From assembly GCF_900107835.1 (NCBI RefSeq), contig NZ_FNRG01000002.1:124001-188000 (forward strand): a DNA stretch of 64,000 bases. Direction: 5' to 3'. A program made the translations under genes and the position numbers. The stretch comes from Oribacterium sp. KHPX15. Lineage in GTDB: Bacteria; Bacillota; Clostridia; Lachnospirales; Lachnospiraceae. The notes below the pieces were generated by a model. It searched no databases and was not told where the DNA came from. It saw only the letters and a list, made by a program, of their open reading frames with translations. This document shows positions 33,766 to 42,607 of this stretch, piece by piece (the stretch's first letter is position 1; each line of letters opens with the position of its first letter).

Positions 33766-34710
33766 ATGGCAATTACAGCAGCTCAGGTTAAAGAGTTACG
33801 TGACATGACAGGTGCAGGTATGATGGCTTGTAAGAAGGCTCTCGCTGCAACTGACGGAGATATGGACAAGGCAGTAGACTTCCTCAGAGAGCAGGGTCTT
33901 GCAGGCGCAGAGAAGAAGGCCGGCAGAATCGCAGCTGAGGGTGTTTCTTTCACAAAGCTTTCTGATGACAAGCACTCAGGTGTTGTTGTAGAAGTTAATG
34001 CTGAGACAGATTTCGTTGCTAAGAACGAGAAGTTCCAGACATATGTTTCTGAGGTAGCAGCACAGGCTCTTCATTCAGAGGCAGCTGATATCGACGCTTT
34101 CCTTGCTGAGAAGTGGGATCTTGACAACTCAAGAACAGTTGCTGAGCAGCTTTCAGAGGAGATTTCAATCATCGGTGAGAACATGCACATCCGTCGTTTC
34201 CAGAAGCTTACAGAGAACGATGGTTTCGTACAGGATTATGTACACGGCGGCGGACGTATCGGTGTTCTTCTTCAGGTTAAGTCAACAGTTGTTAATGACG
34301 CTGTTGTAGAGATGGCAAAGAACATTGCTATGCAGGTTGCTGCTCTTAAGCCTAAGTTCACATCACGTAAAGAAGTTGATCAGGCTTATCTTGCAAGCGA
34401 GACTGAAATCCTTACAGCTGCAGCTAAGAACGAGAAGCCAAACGCTCCTGAGAAGGTTATCGCAGGTATGGTTCAGGGACGTATCAACAAGGAGCTTAAG
34501 GAGATCTGTCTTCTTGACCAGACATACGTTAAGGCTGAGGATGGCAAGCAGTCAGTTCAGCAGTATGTTGATTCTGTTGCCAAGGCTGAGAATGCTACAA
34601 TCGAGGTTGTAACATTCGTTCGTTTTGAGACTGGTGAAGGTCTTGAGAAGAAGAACGAAGATTTCGCTGCAGAAGTTGCTGCTCAGCAGGCTGCTGCTAA
34701 GAAGGCTTAA
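33766..34710 (+). CDS. tsf: Elongation factor Ts
   Basis: 314 residues with CAGGAGG. The N-terminal UBA-like module reads VKELRDMTGAGMMACKKALA. The core motif for EF-Tu contact, VEVNAETDFVAKNEKF, is near residue 75. The C-terminal part contains the dimerisation segment and a coiled region (LDQTYVKAEDGKQSVQQYV). EF-Ts exchanges GDP for GTP on EF-Tu. It is slightly longer than the E. coli protein (283), as usual in Clostridia. A strong terminator follows, separating it from pyrH, its common neighbour. Confidence 0.96.
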   Translation: MAITAAQVKELRDMTGAGMMACKKALAATDGDMDKAVDFLREQGLAGAEKKAGRIAAEGVSFTKLSDDKHSGVVVEVNAETDFVAKNEKFQTYVSEVAAQALHSEAADIDAFLAEKWDLDNSRTVAEQLSEEISIIGENMHIRRFQKLTENDGFVQDYVHGGGRIGVLLQVKSTVVNDAVVEMAKNIAMQVAALKPKFTSRKEVDQAYLASETEILTAAAKNEKPNAPEKVIAGMVQGRINKELKEICLLDQTYVKAEDGKQSVQQYVDSVAKAENATIEVVTFVRFETGEGLEKKNEDFAAEVAAQQAAAKKA

Positions 34711-34754
34711 TTCAATAGTCTTTAGTATAACTAAAATTTATAATCTTACGTTTG

Positions 34755-34785
34755 GAGCAGGAAGTTTTCTTCCTGCTCTTTTGTT
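34755..34785 (+). terminator. Terminator after tsf
   Basis: GAGCAGGAAG and CTTCCTGCTC form a perfect 10-bp stem followed by TTTTGTTG. Confidence 0.9.
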
Positions 34786-34896
34786 GTCTTAAAGCCTTCC
34801 GTTAAACAATTTTCATAATTCCCACATATTACAGTTATTTTTTCTGTTTAATATTTATGCTACAATAAAAACCATGTAAAACATGAGGTCATAAAT

Positions 34897-35250
34897 ATGC
34901 TTTTTGATTTCCTTAAAAAATACTCTGATCAGTTTGATAACTCATCCTCAAAGGATGGTGCAGCACCTGCTGCCGGAAATGCCATACGTAAGCACATAGT
35001 TTTTTATGGCACCGTTCAAGGGGTGGGGTTCAGATACACCGCCTATCACCTTGCCAGTTCCCTGGGGCTTACCGGATGGGCAAGAAATGAAGACGACGGA
35101 TCAGTAACCTGTGAGCTTCAGGGTTCCAGTGTTGCCATCCAGGAATTCATGAACAGAATAGGAAATCAGCGTTTTATAGAGATTACAGATAAAGAGGAAC
35201 GCAATATTAATGTTATTAAAGAGGAACGTTCCTTTAGGGTACTTTACTGA
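34897..35250 (+). CDS. acyP: Acylphosphatase
   Basis: 117 residues. The last 90 residues are the acylphosphatase domain: VFYGTVQGVGFRYTAYHLA contains the phosphate-binding loop and catalytic Arg, and GWARNEDDGSVTCELQG holds the catalytic Asn. It hydrolyses carboxyl-phosphate bonds. The first 27 residues are an extra hydrophilic segment (FLKKYSDQFDNSSSKDG) not part of the fold. The stop at 35250 comes 22 bases before the truA start, so the two are probably transcribed together. Confidence 0.9.
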   Translation: MLFDFLKKYSDQFDNSSSKDGAAPAAGNAIRKHIVFYGTVQGVGFRYTAYHLASSLGLTGWARNEDDGSVTCELQGSSVAIQEFMNRIGNQRFIEITDKEERNINVIKEERSFRVLY

Positions 35251-35272
35251 AAGGATCATATCTTTAATAGTA

Positions 35273-36055
35273 ATGAAGCAAAACTACAAAATCACACTTA
35301 GCTATGATGGTTCCCGTTACTACGGCTGGGAACATCAGCCCAATACAGAGTTGACCATACAAGGGAAACTGGAACAGGTGCTGACCCGTATGATTTACGG
35401 AGAAGATTATTCTGTTAAGGATTTTGCATCTTTTCCCATCACCGTAATAGGTGCCGGACGAACAGATGCCGGAGTTCATGCCAGAGCTATGACCGCAAAT
35501 GTAATCCTTGATTCCGAAAAAGACCTGACAGAGACCGGGATAAAAGCTTATATGAACAGGTATCTTCCCGATGATATAAGCATCAATGAGGTTAAACCTT
35601 GCGGAGAACGGTTTCACAGCCGTTTCAAGGCCACCGGAAAGACTTACAGATATACCTGCTGGTTTGATGAGCAAAAGCCGGTGTTTGAACGAAAATATGT
35701 CACAGTCCTTGACAGCAGGCCGGATATAGAAGCGATGCGCAAAGCTGCAGAATATCTTTTGGGAGAACATGATTTTAAATGTTTTTGCGGTAACTCACAT
35801 TTCAAGAAATCCACTGTCAGAGTGATAGACCATATAGAAATCACTGAAAATGGTCCTTACATCCGACTTTATTTTCACGGAACCGGTTTTTTGCAAAATC
35901 AGGTACGTATCATGACAGGCACGCTTCTGGAGATAGGCTTCGGAAAAAGAACACCGGATTCCATGGCAGACATACTTAACAGCAAAGACCGTCAAAAAGC
36001 CGGCTATACCGCAGAAGCAAAAGGGTTATGTCTCATGAAAGTGGATTACGACTGA
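35273..36055 (+). CDS. truA: tRNA pseudouridine(38-40) synthase TruA
   Basis: 260 residues. MKQNYKITLSYDGSRYYGWEHQP is the typical start, so I use ATG 35273, although the frame is open to 35210 inside acyP. The catalytic aspartate lies in GAGRTDAGVHARA near residue 68. Conserved GTGFLQNQVRIMTGTLLEIG lies near the C-terminus. TruA modifies uridines 38-40 in the anticodon arm. The ribosome binding site is weak (AAAGGA some 18 bases upstream), consistent with translational coupling to acyP. Confidence 0.93.
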   Translation: MKQNYKITLSYDGSRYYGWEHQPNTELTIQGKLEQVLTRMIYGEDYSVKDFASFPITVIGAGRTDAGVHARAMTANVILDSEKDLTETGIKAYMNRYLPDDISINEVKPCGERFHSRFKATGKTYRYTCWFDEQKPVFERKYVTVLDSRPDIEAMRKAAEYLLGEHDFKCFCGNSHFKKSTVRVIDHIEITENGPYIRLYFHGTGFLQNQVRIMTGTLLEIGFGKRTPDSMADILNSKDRQKAGYTAEAKGLCLMKVDYD

Positions 36056-36151
36056 TAGTCATCTTATCAATTATTTGAATTTATAGTGCATTTCCATTTG
36101 AATGCATAGCTCATATATAAACATCACAAAGCTTTAGGGAGGGGATTAGTT

Positions 36152-37519
36152 TTGAAAGATAAAAGTATTGGTATCGTTTTAGGAGTCACAGCCGGACTTT
36201 TGGCAGGATATCTGGCAAGTACTATGTACATGTCCGGCAAGATCATGCCGGGCACCATTATTAACGGTGCAGATTTTTCCATGGTTCCGAGGGAAGAACT
36301 TAATGAACGACTTTCAGCAATGGAAAGGGATGCCTATGCCATCACCGTCAGAGACATCCATAAAAACGAATTAACAATTAAAGGTTCAGACATTGACCTC
36401 ACTGCAGTTTTCCCTGTAGATAAAATCCGTGTGCAGAATCCTTTAATCTATCCTTACTATATGTTGAATCCGGGCAACTACTTTGTAGAGCCCGATTCTG
36501 TTTCCTTTGATGAAGAAAAATTAAAGTCCATCATAAACAATGATCTTTTGCCAAAGGAAGGAACCACAGATGCTCCTGTTGATGCTTTTCTGACAGCCTA
36601 TATACCCGGAGCCGGCTATACCATAGCATCGGAAGTAGACGGTGACACTCCTGATCCCGAAAAGGTTACAGGCGTTATTGAGGATGCCATAACCGACAGG
36701 GCTGTTTTTGTAGATCTGACAGATGAAGACTGCTATCTGACAGCAGATATCCGTTCAAATGATACTCTCCTGAACCAGAGAGCCACAACCCTGAACGAAG
36801 CTCTTGCTGCCTCCATAACCTACGATTTCGGAAATCAAAAGATCATACTGAATTCAGATACCTATTATCCATGGCTAGACAAGCAGGAAGATGGTACCGT
36901 TACATTAAATGAAGAAAAGGTAGATGAATATGTTACCGAACTTAAAACCTCAACAGATACTGCCTATACCACAAGAAGCTTCAAGACTGTTTCAGGACGT
37001 ATAATTAATGTCAAGGGCCCTTACGGTTACAACATTTCGAAGAAAAAGGAAATCGAACAGCTTAAGGAGGATATCCTTTCAGGATTACCGGTAGAACGTG
37101 AACCTGTATACACAACCTCCGGCTGCCAGCGTTCAGGAAACGAATACGGCGATACTTATCTGGAAGTTGATATGTCTGACCAGAAGGTTTACTTCGTACA
37201 GGATGGAAATGTTGTTTTCACTTCCGATTGTGTAACCGGAAACACCAGTCGCGGAAGAGGAACCCCTACAGGCATTTTCAGCGTCATGTATAAGGCAAAA
37301 AATGTAGTATTACGCGGACGTGACTATGCATCTCCTGTTACTTACTGGATGCCGTTCTATAATGGCTGCGGCTTCCATGACGCCTCCTGGCGCGGAAGCT
37401 TCGGTGGTTCCATTTACCGTTACAGCGGATCCCACGGCTGTGTAAATATGCCTATTCCTAAAGCAAAAGAGCTTTACTCACTGGTATACGCAGGCATCCC
37501 TGTAATCACATACTATTAA
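36152..37519 (+). CDS. L,D-transpeptidase with N-terminal anchor
   Basis: 455 residues from TTG, preceded by AGGGAGGGG. Residues 5-27 form one transmembrane/signal-anchor helix. The middle (30-330) resembles the repeated peptidoglycan-binding domain (PG_binding_4) often joined to YkuD. The C-terminal 120 residues are the YkuD domain: GFHDASW near 410 supplies the His, and SGSHGCVNMP near 430 holds the catalytic Cys. It forms 3-3 crosslinks in peptidoglycan outside the membrane. A second YkuD-fold gene follows 90 bases later. Confidence 0.9.
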   Translation: MKDKSIGIVLGVTAGLLAGYLASTMYMSGKIMPGTIINGADFSMVPREELNERLSAMERDAYAITVRDIHKNELTIKGSDIDLTAVFPVDKIRVQNPLIYPYYMLNPGNYFVEPDSVSFDEEKLKSIINNDLLPKEGTTDAPVDAFLTAYIPGAGYTIASEVDGDTPDPEKVTGVIEDAITDRAVFVDLTDEDCYLTADIRSNDTLLNQRATTLNEALAASITYDFGNQKIILNSDTYYPWLDKQEDGTVTLNEEKVDEYVTELKTSTDTAYTTRSFKTVSGRIINVKGPYGYNISKKKEIEQLKEDILSGLPVEREPVYTTSGCQRSGNEYGDTYLEVDMSDQKVYFVQDGNVVFTSDCVTGNTSRGRGTPTGIFSVMYKAKNVVLRGRDYASPVTYWMPFYNGCGFHDASWRGSFGGSIYRYSGSHGCVNMPIPKAKELYSLVYAGIPVITYY

Positions 37520-37609
37520 AAAGGTTACGTTTTGCCGACCCTGACTTAAGTTTAATCTGTGGACTCTGTATTTCCGGCGTCCACAGGTTATGTAATAAAG
37601 AGGAGATTT

Positions 37610-38425
37610 ATGAAAAAGTTTGATTTAAAATTTATTACCGCAGCCCTTACACTGACTGCCATTATTTGCACCGCATTTTCTTCTTTTGCAGAATTCGGTC
37701 CCGGTATGCCGGAATCAGAGCTTGCAGCATATACCAGTTCCGCAAATGCTTCCGACGGTGCTGCCATCAATGAAACCACCGGTTCCTCAACTGCCGGTAC
37801 TATCATCAACAGTGAAATCCCTGCAGAAGACACCTCTGCATTATACGAGAAGCTTAAATCAAGTCAGACTGCCCAGATAACAGACCAGATCATCCTTGTG
37901 GTGGACCACAACCTCACCTTATGGAATAAACAGTCTGACGGAAGCTGGATCAAGGATATGGATGTTTACTGCGGTTATGGCAGAAAAGGCCTAAAGCTTT
38001 TTAGCGAAAGACATGAAGGAGACGAAACAACTCCTATAGGTTCTTTCCCCATACTTCATGCCTTCGGATTCGGTTCAAACCCGGGAACTGCCATGACCTG
38101 GAGAGAGATAACAGAAAACTCCTACTGGTCAGGCGAGAAGGATACCTACAATACCTGGGTTGAGAGCGCAACTCCCGTCGGAGGTGAGCACCTTATCAAG
38201 TATGAGATTTGCTATAAATACGCTATGGCTATCGGCTTCAATATCAATCCTACTGTATACAAGCGCGGTTCCGCTATTTTTCTTCATTGTAAAAACCCTG
38301 CCGAGTGGGGCTCTGCCGGCTGCGTATCAGTGCTTGAAGAGGATATGCTTACGCTCTTACAGAAATGTCACGACGGCTGCTATATCATGATAGTTCCTGA
38401 TACTGACTACATTTCTTATTTTTAA
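37610..38425 (+). CDS. Secreted L,D-transpeptidase catalytic-domain-like protein
   Basis: 271 residues from ATG 37610 (GAGGAG upstream; an open extension to 37559 lacks a site). A signal peptide spans residues 1-27 with a cut near SFAE. A Ser/Thr/Ala-rich linker runs to about residue 75. The rest resembles the YkuD-like fold: IFLHCKNPAEWGSAGCVSV keeps HxK and the SxGCV cysteine, while SHGC is changed to SAGC. Activity on peptidoglycan is likely but not certain. Paired with the preceding anchored enzyme, it suggests local specialisation in wall crosslinking or trimming. Confidence 0.75.
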   Translation: MKKFDLKFITAALTLTAIICTAFSSFAEFGPGMPESELAAYTSSANASDGAAINETTGSSTAGTIINSEIPAEDTSALYEKLKSSQTAQITDQIILVVDHNLTLWNKQSDGSWIKDMDVYCGYGRKGLKLFSERHEGDETTPIGSFPILHAFGFGSNPGTAMTWREITENSYWSGEKDTYNTWVESATPVGGEHLIKYEICYKYAMAIGFNINPTVYKRGSAIFLHCKNPAEWGSAGCVSVLEEDMLTLLQKCHDGCYIMIVPDTDYISYF

Positions 38426-38437
38426 TACTATCATCAT

Positions 38438-39442
38438 ATGAAATTTTATTTTGCACCTATGGAAGGCATTACAGGATATCCTTTTCGTAATGCCTTCCAA
38501 CAGTGTTTTCCGGGGATAGATCGTTTTTACACGCCCTTTCTCTCGGCAAACGATACATTTTCTTTTACAACAAGAGAGATAAGAGATACTGACCCCGCAC
38601 TTAACAAAGTGCCCGACCTTGTTCCCCAGATCATCACCAACAATGCCGAAATGTTCGTGTGGGCCATAGAAAGAATGGCAGATCTTGGATATAAGGAAGT
38701 AAACCTGAACCTTGGCTGTCCATCAGGTACTGTTGTAGCCAAGAATAAGGGTTCAGGAATGCTTCGTTCCCCTGACAGGCTGGACGCTTTCCTGGAAGAA
38801 ACCTTTGAACTCCTTGATAAAAATCATATATCCTATGATTCTTCCGATAATGCTTCTGCATCTGCCAAAAAGCAGGTCTCCATTTCCGTGAAAACCAGAC
38901 TTGGCATACATGACCCTTCAGAATCCGGGCAGCTTATAGCCATATACAACAGATATCCACTTTGTGATGTTATAGTTCACAGCCGGGTACAAAAGGAGTT
39001 CTACAAAGGCGAGATACACTATGATTACTTCAGAAAATTCATAGAAGGTTCAAAGCATCACCTTGTATATAACGGAGACATTGTTACAGGATCGGACTTC
39101 GAAAAGGTGAAAGCATTGTTTCCTGAGATAGATACCATAATGATAGGCAGAGGTTTACTCATTAATCCATCTCTTGTAAGAGAGCTTAACGGCGGAGAGC
39201 CCTGCACCCTTGATGAAATAAAGGCCTTTCACGAAGCATTGATAGAATCATATATACCCGAAATGGGCAGCGATGCAAATCTTTTATACAAAGTAAAAGA
39301 GTACTGGAGCTGGCTCAGCAAATCCTTTGCAGGTTCAGAAAGATATATGAAGGATATAAGAAAGGCAAAGACCCTGCCCGAATATAAATCCGCCGTGCGA
39401 AATCTTATGGCAAACTGTAAACTGGAGCGTGAATCCTTATGA
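38438..39442 (+). CDS. tRNA-dihydrouridine synthase
   Basis: 334 residues of the Dus TIM-barrel family: FAPMEGITGYPFRNAF at the start, NLGCPSGTVVAKNKGSGML with the catalytic Cys near residue 91, SVKTRLG and TIMIGRGLLINPSL for FMN. It reduces specific uridines in tRNA. A hydrophilic insert (residues 128-148) follows LLDKN. The start lies 12 bases after the preceding stop without a good ribosome binding site, so translation may depend on coupling. The stop overlaps the next gene by four bases (ATGA). Confidence 0.88.
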   Translation: MKFYFAPMEGITGYPFRNAFQQCFPGIDRFYTPFLSANDTFSFTTREIRDTDPALNKVPDLVPQIITNNAEMFVWAIERMADLGYKEVNLNLGCPSGTVVAKNKGSGMLRSPDRLDAFLEETFELLDKNHISYDSSDNASASAKKQVSISVKTRLGIHDPSESGQLIAIYNRYPLCDVIVHSRVQKEFYKGEIHYDYFRKFIEGSKHHLVYNGDIVTGSDFEKVKALFPEIDTIMIGRGLLINPSLVRELNGGEPCTLDEIKAFHEALIESYIPEMGSDANLLYKVKEYWSWLSKSFAGSERYMKDIRKAKTLPEYKSAVRNLMANCKLERESL

Positions 39443-40458
39443 TACTGGAATATCCTGAATATTATGAACGTTTCCGCTGTATCGGCGGTGATTGTCCGGA
39501 CACCTGCTGCGCAGGTTGGGAAGTTGATGTGGATTCGGAATCCGCAAAGTACTATAAAAGCGTTGATGGTGAATTCGGGAAAAGACTTAAAGACCATATT
39601 TGTGAAGAAGGAGAGGACTGCTATTTCCCACTTACAAAAGATAAACGATGTCCATTTTTGAACAAAGAAAACTTATGCGATATATTCATTAACCTGGGAG
39701 AGGAGAGTCTTTGTCAGACCTGTACCGAGTATCCAAGATACTTTATAGATATCGGTAATTATGAACAGACCGATATGAGTCTGAGCTGTATGGAACTTGG
39801 AAGGATCTTCTATACAGAAACCCCGGTCATAGAATATGTCCGGTCCGAAAACCCGGTGGAAGGAGAGCCTCTGACAGAAGAGGATCAGGATACTCTTGTT
39901 GAGATCCTTTCCCTTCGAAACAAATGCATTTCCCTTTTGCAGGATACTGACCATTCTTTTAACGATAAGCTCCGTGAAGTAAGAGCTTTGGTTTCTTATG
40001 CCGAGGGCGAAGATCCCGGGGAAAAGGACAAATCCCGGATTTTCCTTCAGGAGAGCTTCAAAGAGCTCATTATACTTTTTGAATCCCTGGATTCCATTAA
40101 TGACGAATGGTCCGAAAAGCTTTCCTACTATAAGGAATTATCCGAAAATCCATCCAAACTTGACAGGATAACCGAATTCACCTCTCTATATTCCGAAAAG
40201 CTTGACGAATGGATATCCAAAACCGGAGTGTATTTTGTTTTCAGATATTTTATCGATACACTAACAGACGGTGACATAGAAAACGAATTATGCTTCGTTC
40301 ATCGCAGCCTCAGACTTATATTTTTCATGCTTTTTGCTGAATGGCTAAGTAAAGGAAAGCTTGATGTGTCGGATATGATTTATGTGGCTCACCTTTATTC
40401 AAAAGAAGTAGAGCATGATGACGGTAATGTTGGCAGGATAAAAAAATTCTCCGACTAA
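39439..40458 (+). CDS. FliB-like / YkgJ-type cysteine-cluster protein
   Basis: 339 residues. The first 120 residues are rich in cysteines in the pattern CIGGDCPDTCC...CPFLNKENLCDI...CQTCTEYPR...SLSCME, the Zn/Fe-S cluster seen in FliB, annotated as flagellin lysine N-methylase. The C-terminal part is helical, without recognisable motifs. No flagellin or other motility gene is in the window, so a flagellar role is uncertain; the family is common in non-motile Clostridia. It is coupled to dus and followed closely by a lipoprotein gene. Confidence 0.7.
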   Translation: MILEYPEYYERFRCIGGDCPDTCCAGWEVDVDSESAKYYKSVDGEFGKRLKDHICEEGEDCYFPLTKDKRCPFLNKENLCDIFINLGEESLCQTCTEYPRYFIDIGNYEQTDMSLSCMELGRIFYTETPVIEYVRSENPVEGEPLTEEDQDTLVEILSLRNKCISLLQDTDHSFNDKLREVRALVSYAEGEDPGEKDKSRIFLQESFKELIILFESLDSINDEWSEKLSYYKELSENPSKLDRITEFTSLYSEKLDEWISKTGVYFVFRYFIDTLTDGDIENELCFVHRSLRLIFFMLFAEWLSKGKLDVSDMIYVAHLYSKEVEHDDGNVGRIKKFSD

Positions 40459-40485
40459 TATAAAACAGGCAGAATGGAGATTAAT

Positions 40486-41106
40486 ATGATCAGAAAATTC
40501 AGAAAAACTGTATATACCGGTTTGATACTTTTATCTCTTATCACTATATGTTCCTGTGGAAAACGCAAGACTCCACAAGAGTCTGTTTCATCTGAGGACT
40601 TAACTCAGGAGATCATTTCCGGAATAGCTGAAGGCTTTAAAAGTGGCGAGATCAATGTGACAGAAAGAGAGAAAAGGATATTATCAAACCTTGTAAACTA
40701 TGTTATGGACAATCCCGAGGCCTCCATGCAGCTTCTTTCCGATGCAGCAAAACAGGCAGGCTTTGAAGGTACGTTCCCCGAAGATATATCCGGAGTAGAG
40801 CCATATTACAAGGCCATTGCAGGCACCCTTCTTGAAGCAGACTACATTACCACCGACGGTAATGACATCATTATCAGAAAGGGCACTGACAGTAAAACTC
40901 TGTCCGACCTTCTTTCAGAAGCAGCTAACGATGCTGATACCACCAGCACAACAAAAACCATTGATGGCAAAGAAGTTAACCTCAGCCTTAAGGATGACGT
41001 AATCTATGACGCTATCTGGAAAGAGGCGGGGAATGCTTATTCCATTTACTCAGAAAACGGAATCGACGAAAAAACCCTTAAAGAACTCATCAAACAGGTA
41101 AAATGA
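40486..41106 (+). CDS. Small lipoprotein of unknown function
   Basis: 206 residues. An in-frame ATG at 40474 sits inside the ribosome binding site AATGGAG, so ATG 40486 is the better start. The signal sequence RKTVYTGLILLSLITICSC ends in a lipobox-like ICSC. The mature part is acidic, helical and Ser/Thr/Asp-rich, with no catalytic motif I recognise. The stop overlaps the MATE transporter start by four bases (ATGA), so the lipoprotein may serve that exporter, but nothing else supports this. Confidence 0.65.
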   Translation: MIRKFRKTVYTGLILLSLITICSCGKRKTPQESVSSEDLTQEIISGIAEGFKSGEINVTEREKRILSNLVNYVMDNPEASMQLLSDAAKQAGFEGTFPEDISGVEPYYKAIAGTLLEADYITTDGNDIIIRKGTDSKTLSDLLSEAANDADTTSTTKTIDGKEVNLSLKDDVIYDAIWKEAGNAYSIYSENGIDEKTLKELIKQVK

Positions 41107-42479
41107 AATCCAACGATAAAACCATTTCCAACAACGATAGTCTTTCATATAACGCCATTACCCAAGGTGTGATATGGAGGACTCTCATTCTTTATGTGCT
41201 GCCTCTTATCATGGGCACATTTTTTCAGCAGCTCTACAACACGGTGGATGCCGTTGTGGTAGGAAGATTTGTAGGTAAGGAAGCCTTATCCGCAGTTGGC
41301 GGAAGCTCTGCCATGCTGGTGAATGTTTTCGTGGGGTTCTTTGTTGGCGTAGCATCAGGGGCAGGTGTGGTAACGGCCCAGTATTATGGCGCAAATAAGG
41401 ATAACTCAGTCAGAAAAGCTGTTCACACCGCCATGCTGCTTTCCATAATCAGCGGAGCACTTCTCACTCTGATAGGCTACTTCATGATGCCTGTATTCAG
41501 CGTTTGGATGAAGACCCCGGCTGAAGTTCTGGATCTCACCATTATATATCTCCGCGTATATTCCCTGGGAATGATACCAAACCTCATTTATAATATGGGC
41601 GCCGGCATTCTGAGAGCTGTGGGAGATTCCAAACGGCCTCTTATATTCCTTGTTGTATCCTGCATTTCCAATATAATACTTGACTATTTCTTTGTTCTTA
41701 AGCTGGGGCTCGGTGTTATGGGAGTCGCACTTGCCACAATCCTTTGCCAGCTTATCAGTGCCGTGATGGTTTTATACACACTAAGTAAAGCCAATAGCAG
41801 CTACCGACTGTCCAAAGAAGAACTGACACTTCACAAAAAGCAGCTTCTTCGTATCATTGCCATAGGACTGCCGGCGGGAATCCAGTCCCTCATGTATTCC
41901 CTTTCCAATGTCTTTATCCAGACAGCCATAAACGAATTCGGGACTGACGCAGTGGCGGCATGGGCTGCCTACTCCAAGATAGATTCGGTATACTGGATGA
42001 TCTCAAGTTCATTCGGCATAGGAGTCACAACTTTCGTAGGGCAGAATTACGGAGCGGGGCTGTATAAAAGAGTACGGCAGTGCATAAGGCAAAGTGCTGT
42101 CATCATGGCTCTCATCACCGGTTTTATGACCTTCATTCTTTACAAATGGGGATTCCTTGCTTTCAACCTTTTTGCCACAGACGAAAGTGTCATAAATACC
42201 GGAACCGCCATGATACGGTATCTATCGCCATTCTACATTACTTATACGACCATTGAGCTTTTATCCGGTTCTCTCAGAGGGATGGGCAACAGCTTGAAAC
42301 CAATGATCATTTCAGTATTTGGAATCTGTATACTGAGAGTTTTATGGATATTCTTTGCCGTACCCGTATGGCACAGGATAGAAACCGTTGAATTCAGTTA
42401 TCCTCTGACCTGGGTGACAACATCAATCCTGTTTCTGCTTTATTATTTCCGGTTTGTAAATAAGCGAAAGATATTCTGA
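41103..42479 (+). CDS. MATE-family efflux transporter
   Basis: 458 residues with about twelve hydrophobic segments in two similar halves. IMGTFFQQLYNTVDAVVVGRFVGKEALSAVG is the N-terminal MATE signature, and GLPAGIQSLMYSLSNVFIQTAINEFG begins the second half. It is typical of the DinF/NorM-like branch in Clostridia. It exports cationic drugs or metabolites in exchange for sodium or protons. It is coupled to the lipoprotein gene upstream. No local regulator of the MarR/TetR type is present. Confidence 0.88.
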   Translation: MKSNDKTISNNDSLSYNAITQGVIWRTLILYVLPLIMGTFFQQLYNTVDAVVVGRFVGKEALSAVGGSSAMLVNVFVGFFVGVASGAGVVTAQYYGANKDNSVRKAVHTAMLLSIISGALLTLIGYFMMPVFSVWMKTPAEVLDLTIIYLRVYSLGMIPNLIYNMGAGILRAVGDSKRPLIFLVVSCISNIILDYFFVLKLGLGVMGVALATILCQLISAVMVLYTLSKANSSYRLSKEELTLHKKQLLRIIAIGLPAGIQSLMYSLSNVFIQTAINEFGTDAVAAWAAYSKIDSVYWMISSSFGIGVTTFVGQNYGAGLYKRVRQCIRQSAVIMALITGFMTFILYKWGFLAFNLFATDESVINTGTAMIRYLSPFYITYTTIELLSGSLRGMGNSLKPMIISVFGICILRVLWIFFAVPVWHRIETVEFSYPLTWVTTSILFLLYYFRFVNKRKIF

Positions 42480-42607
42480 AAGAAACAGGCATAAAATCAG
42501 GCAATAAAAATCAATATAATGTACATAACTCACGTTGACATCTTATTTAAGTAAATTTATACTTTCTTAGGTTATTTTTCGTCTAAATTTTTTCAGGGAG
42601 CACAAAT

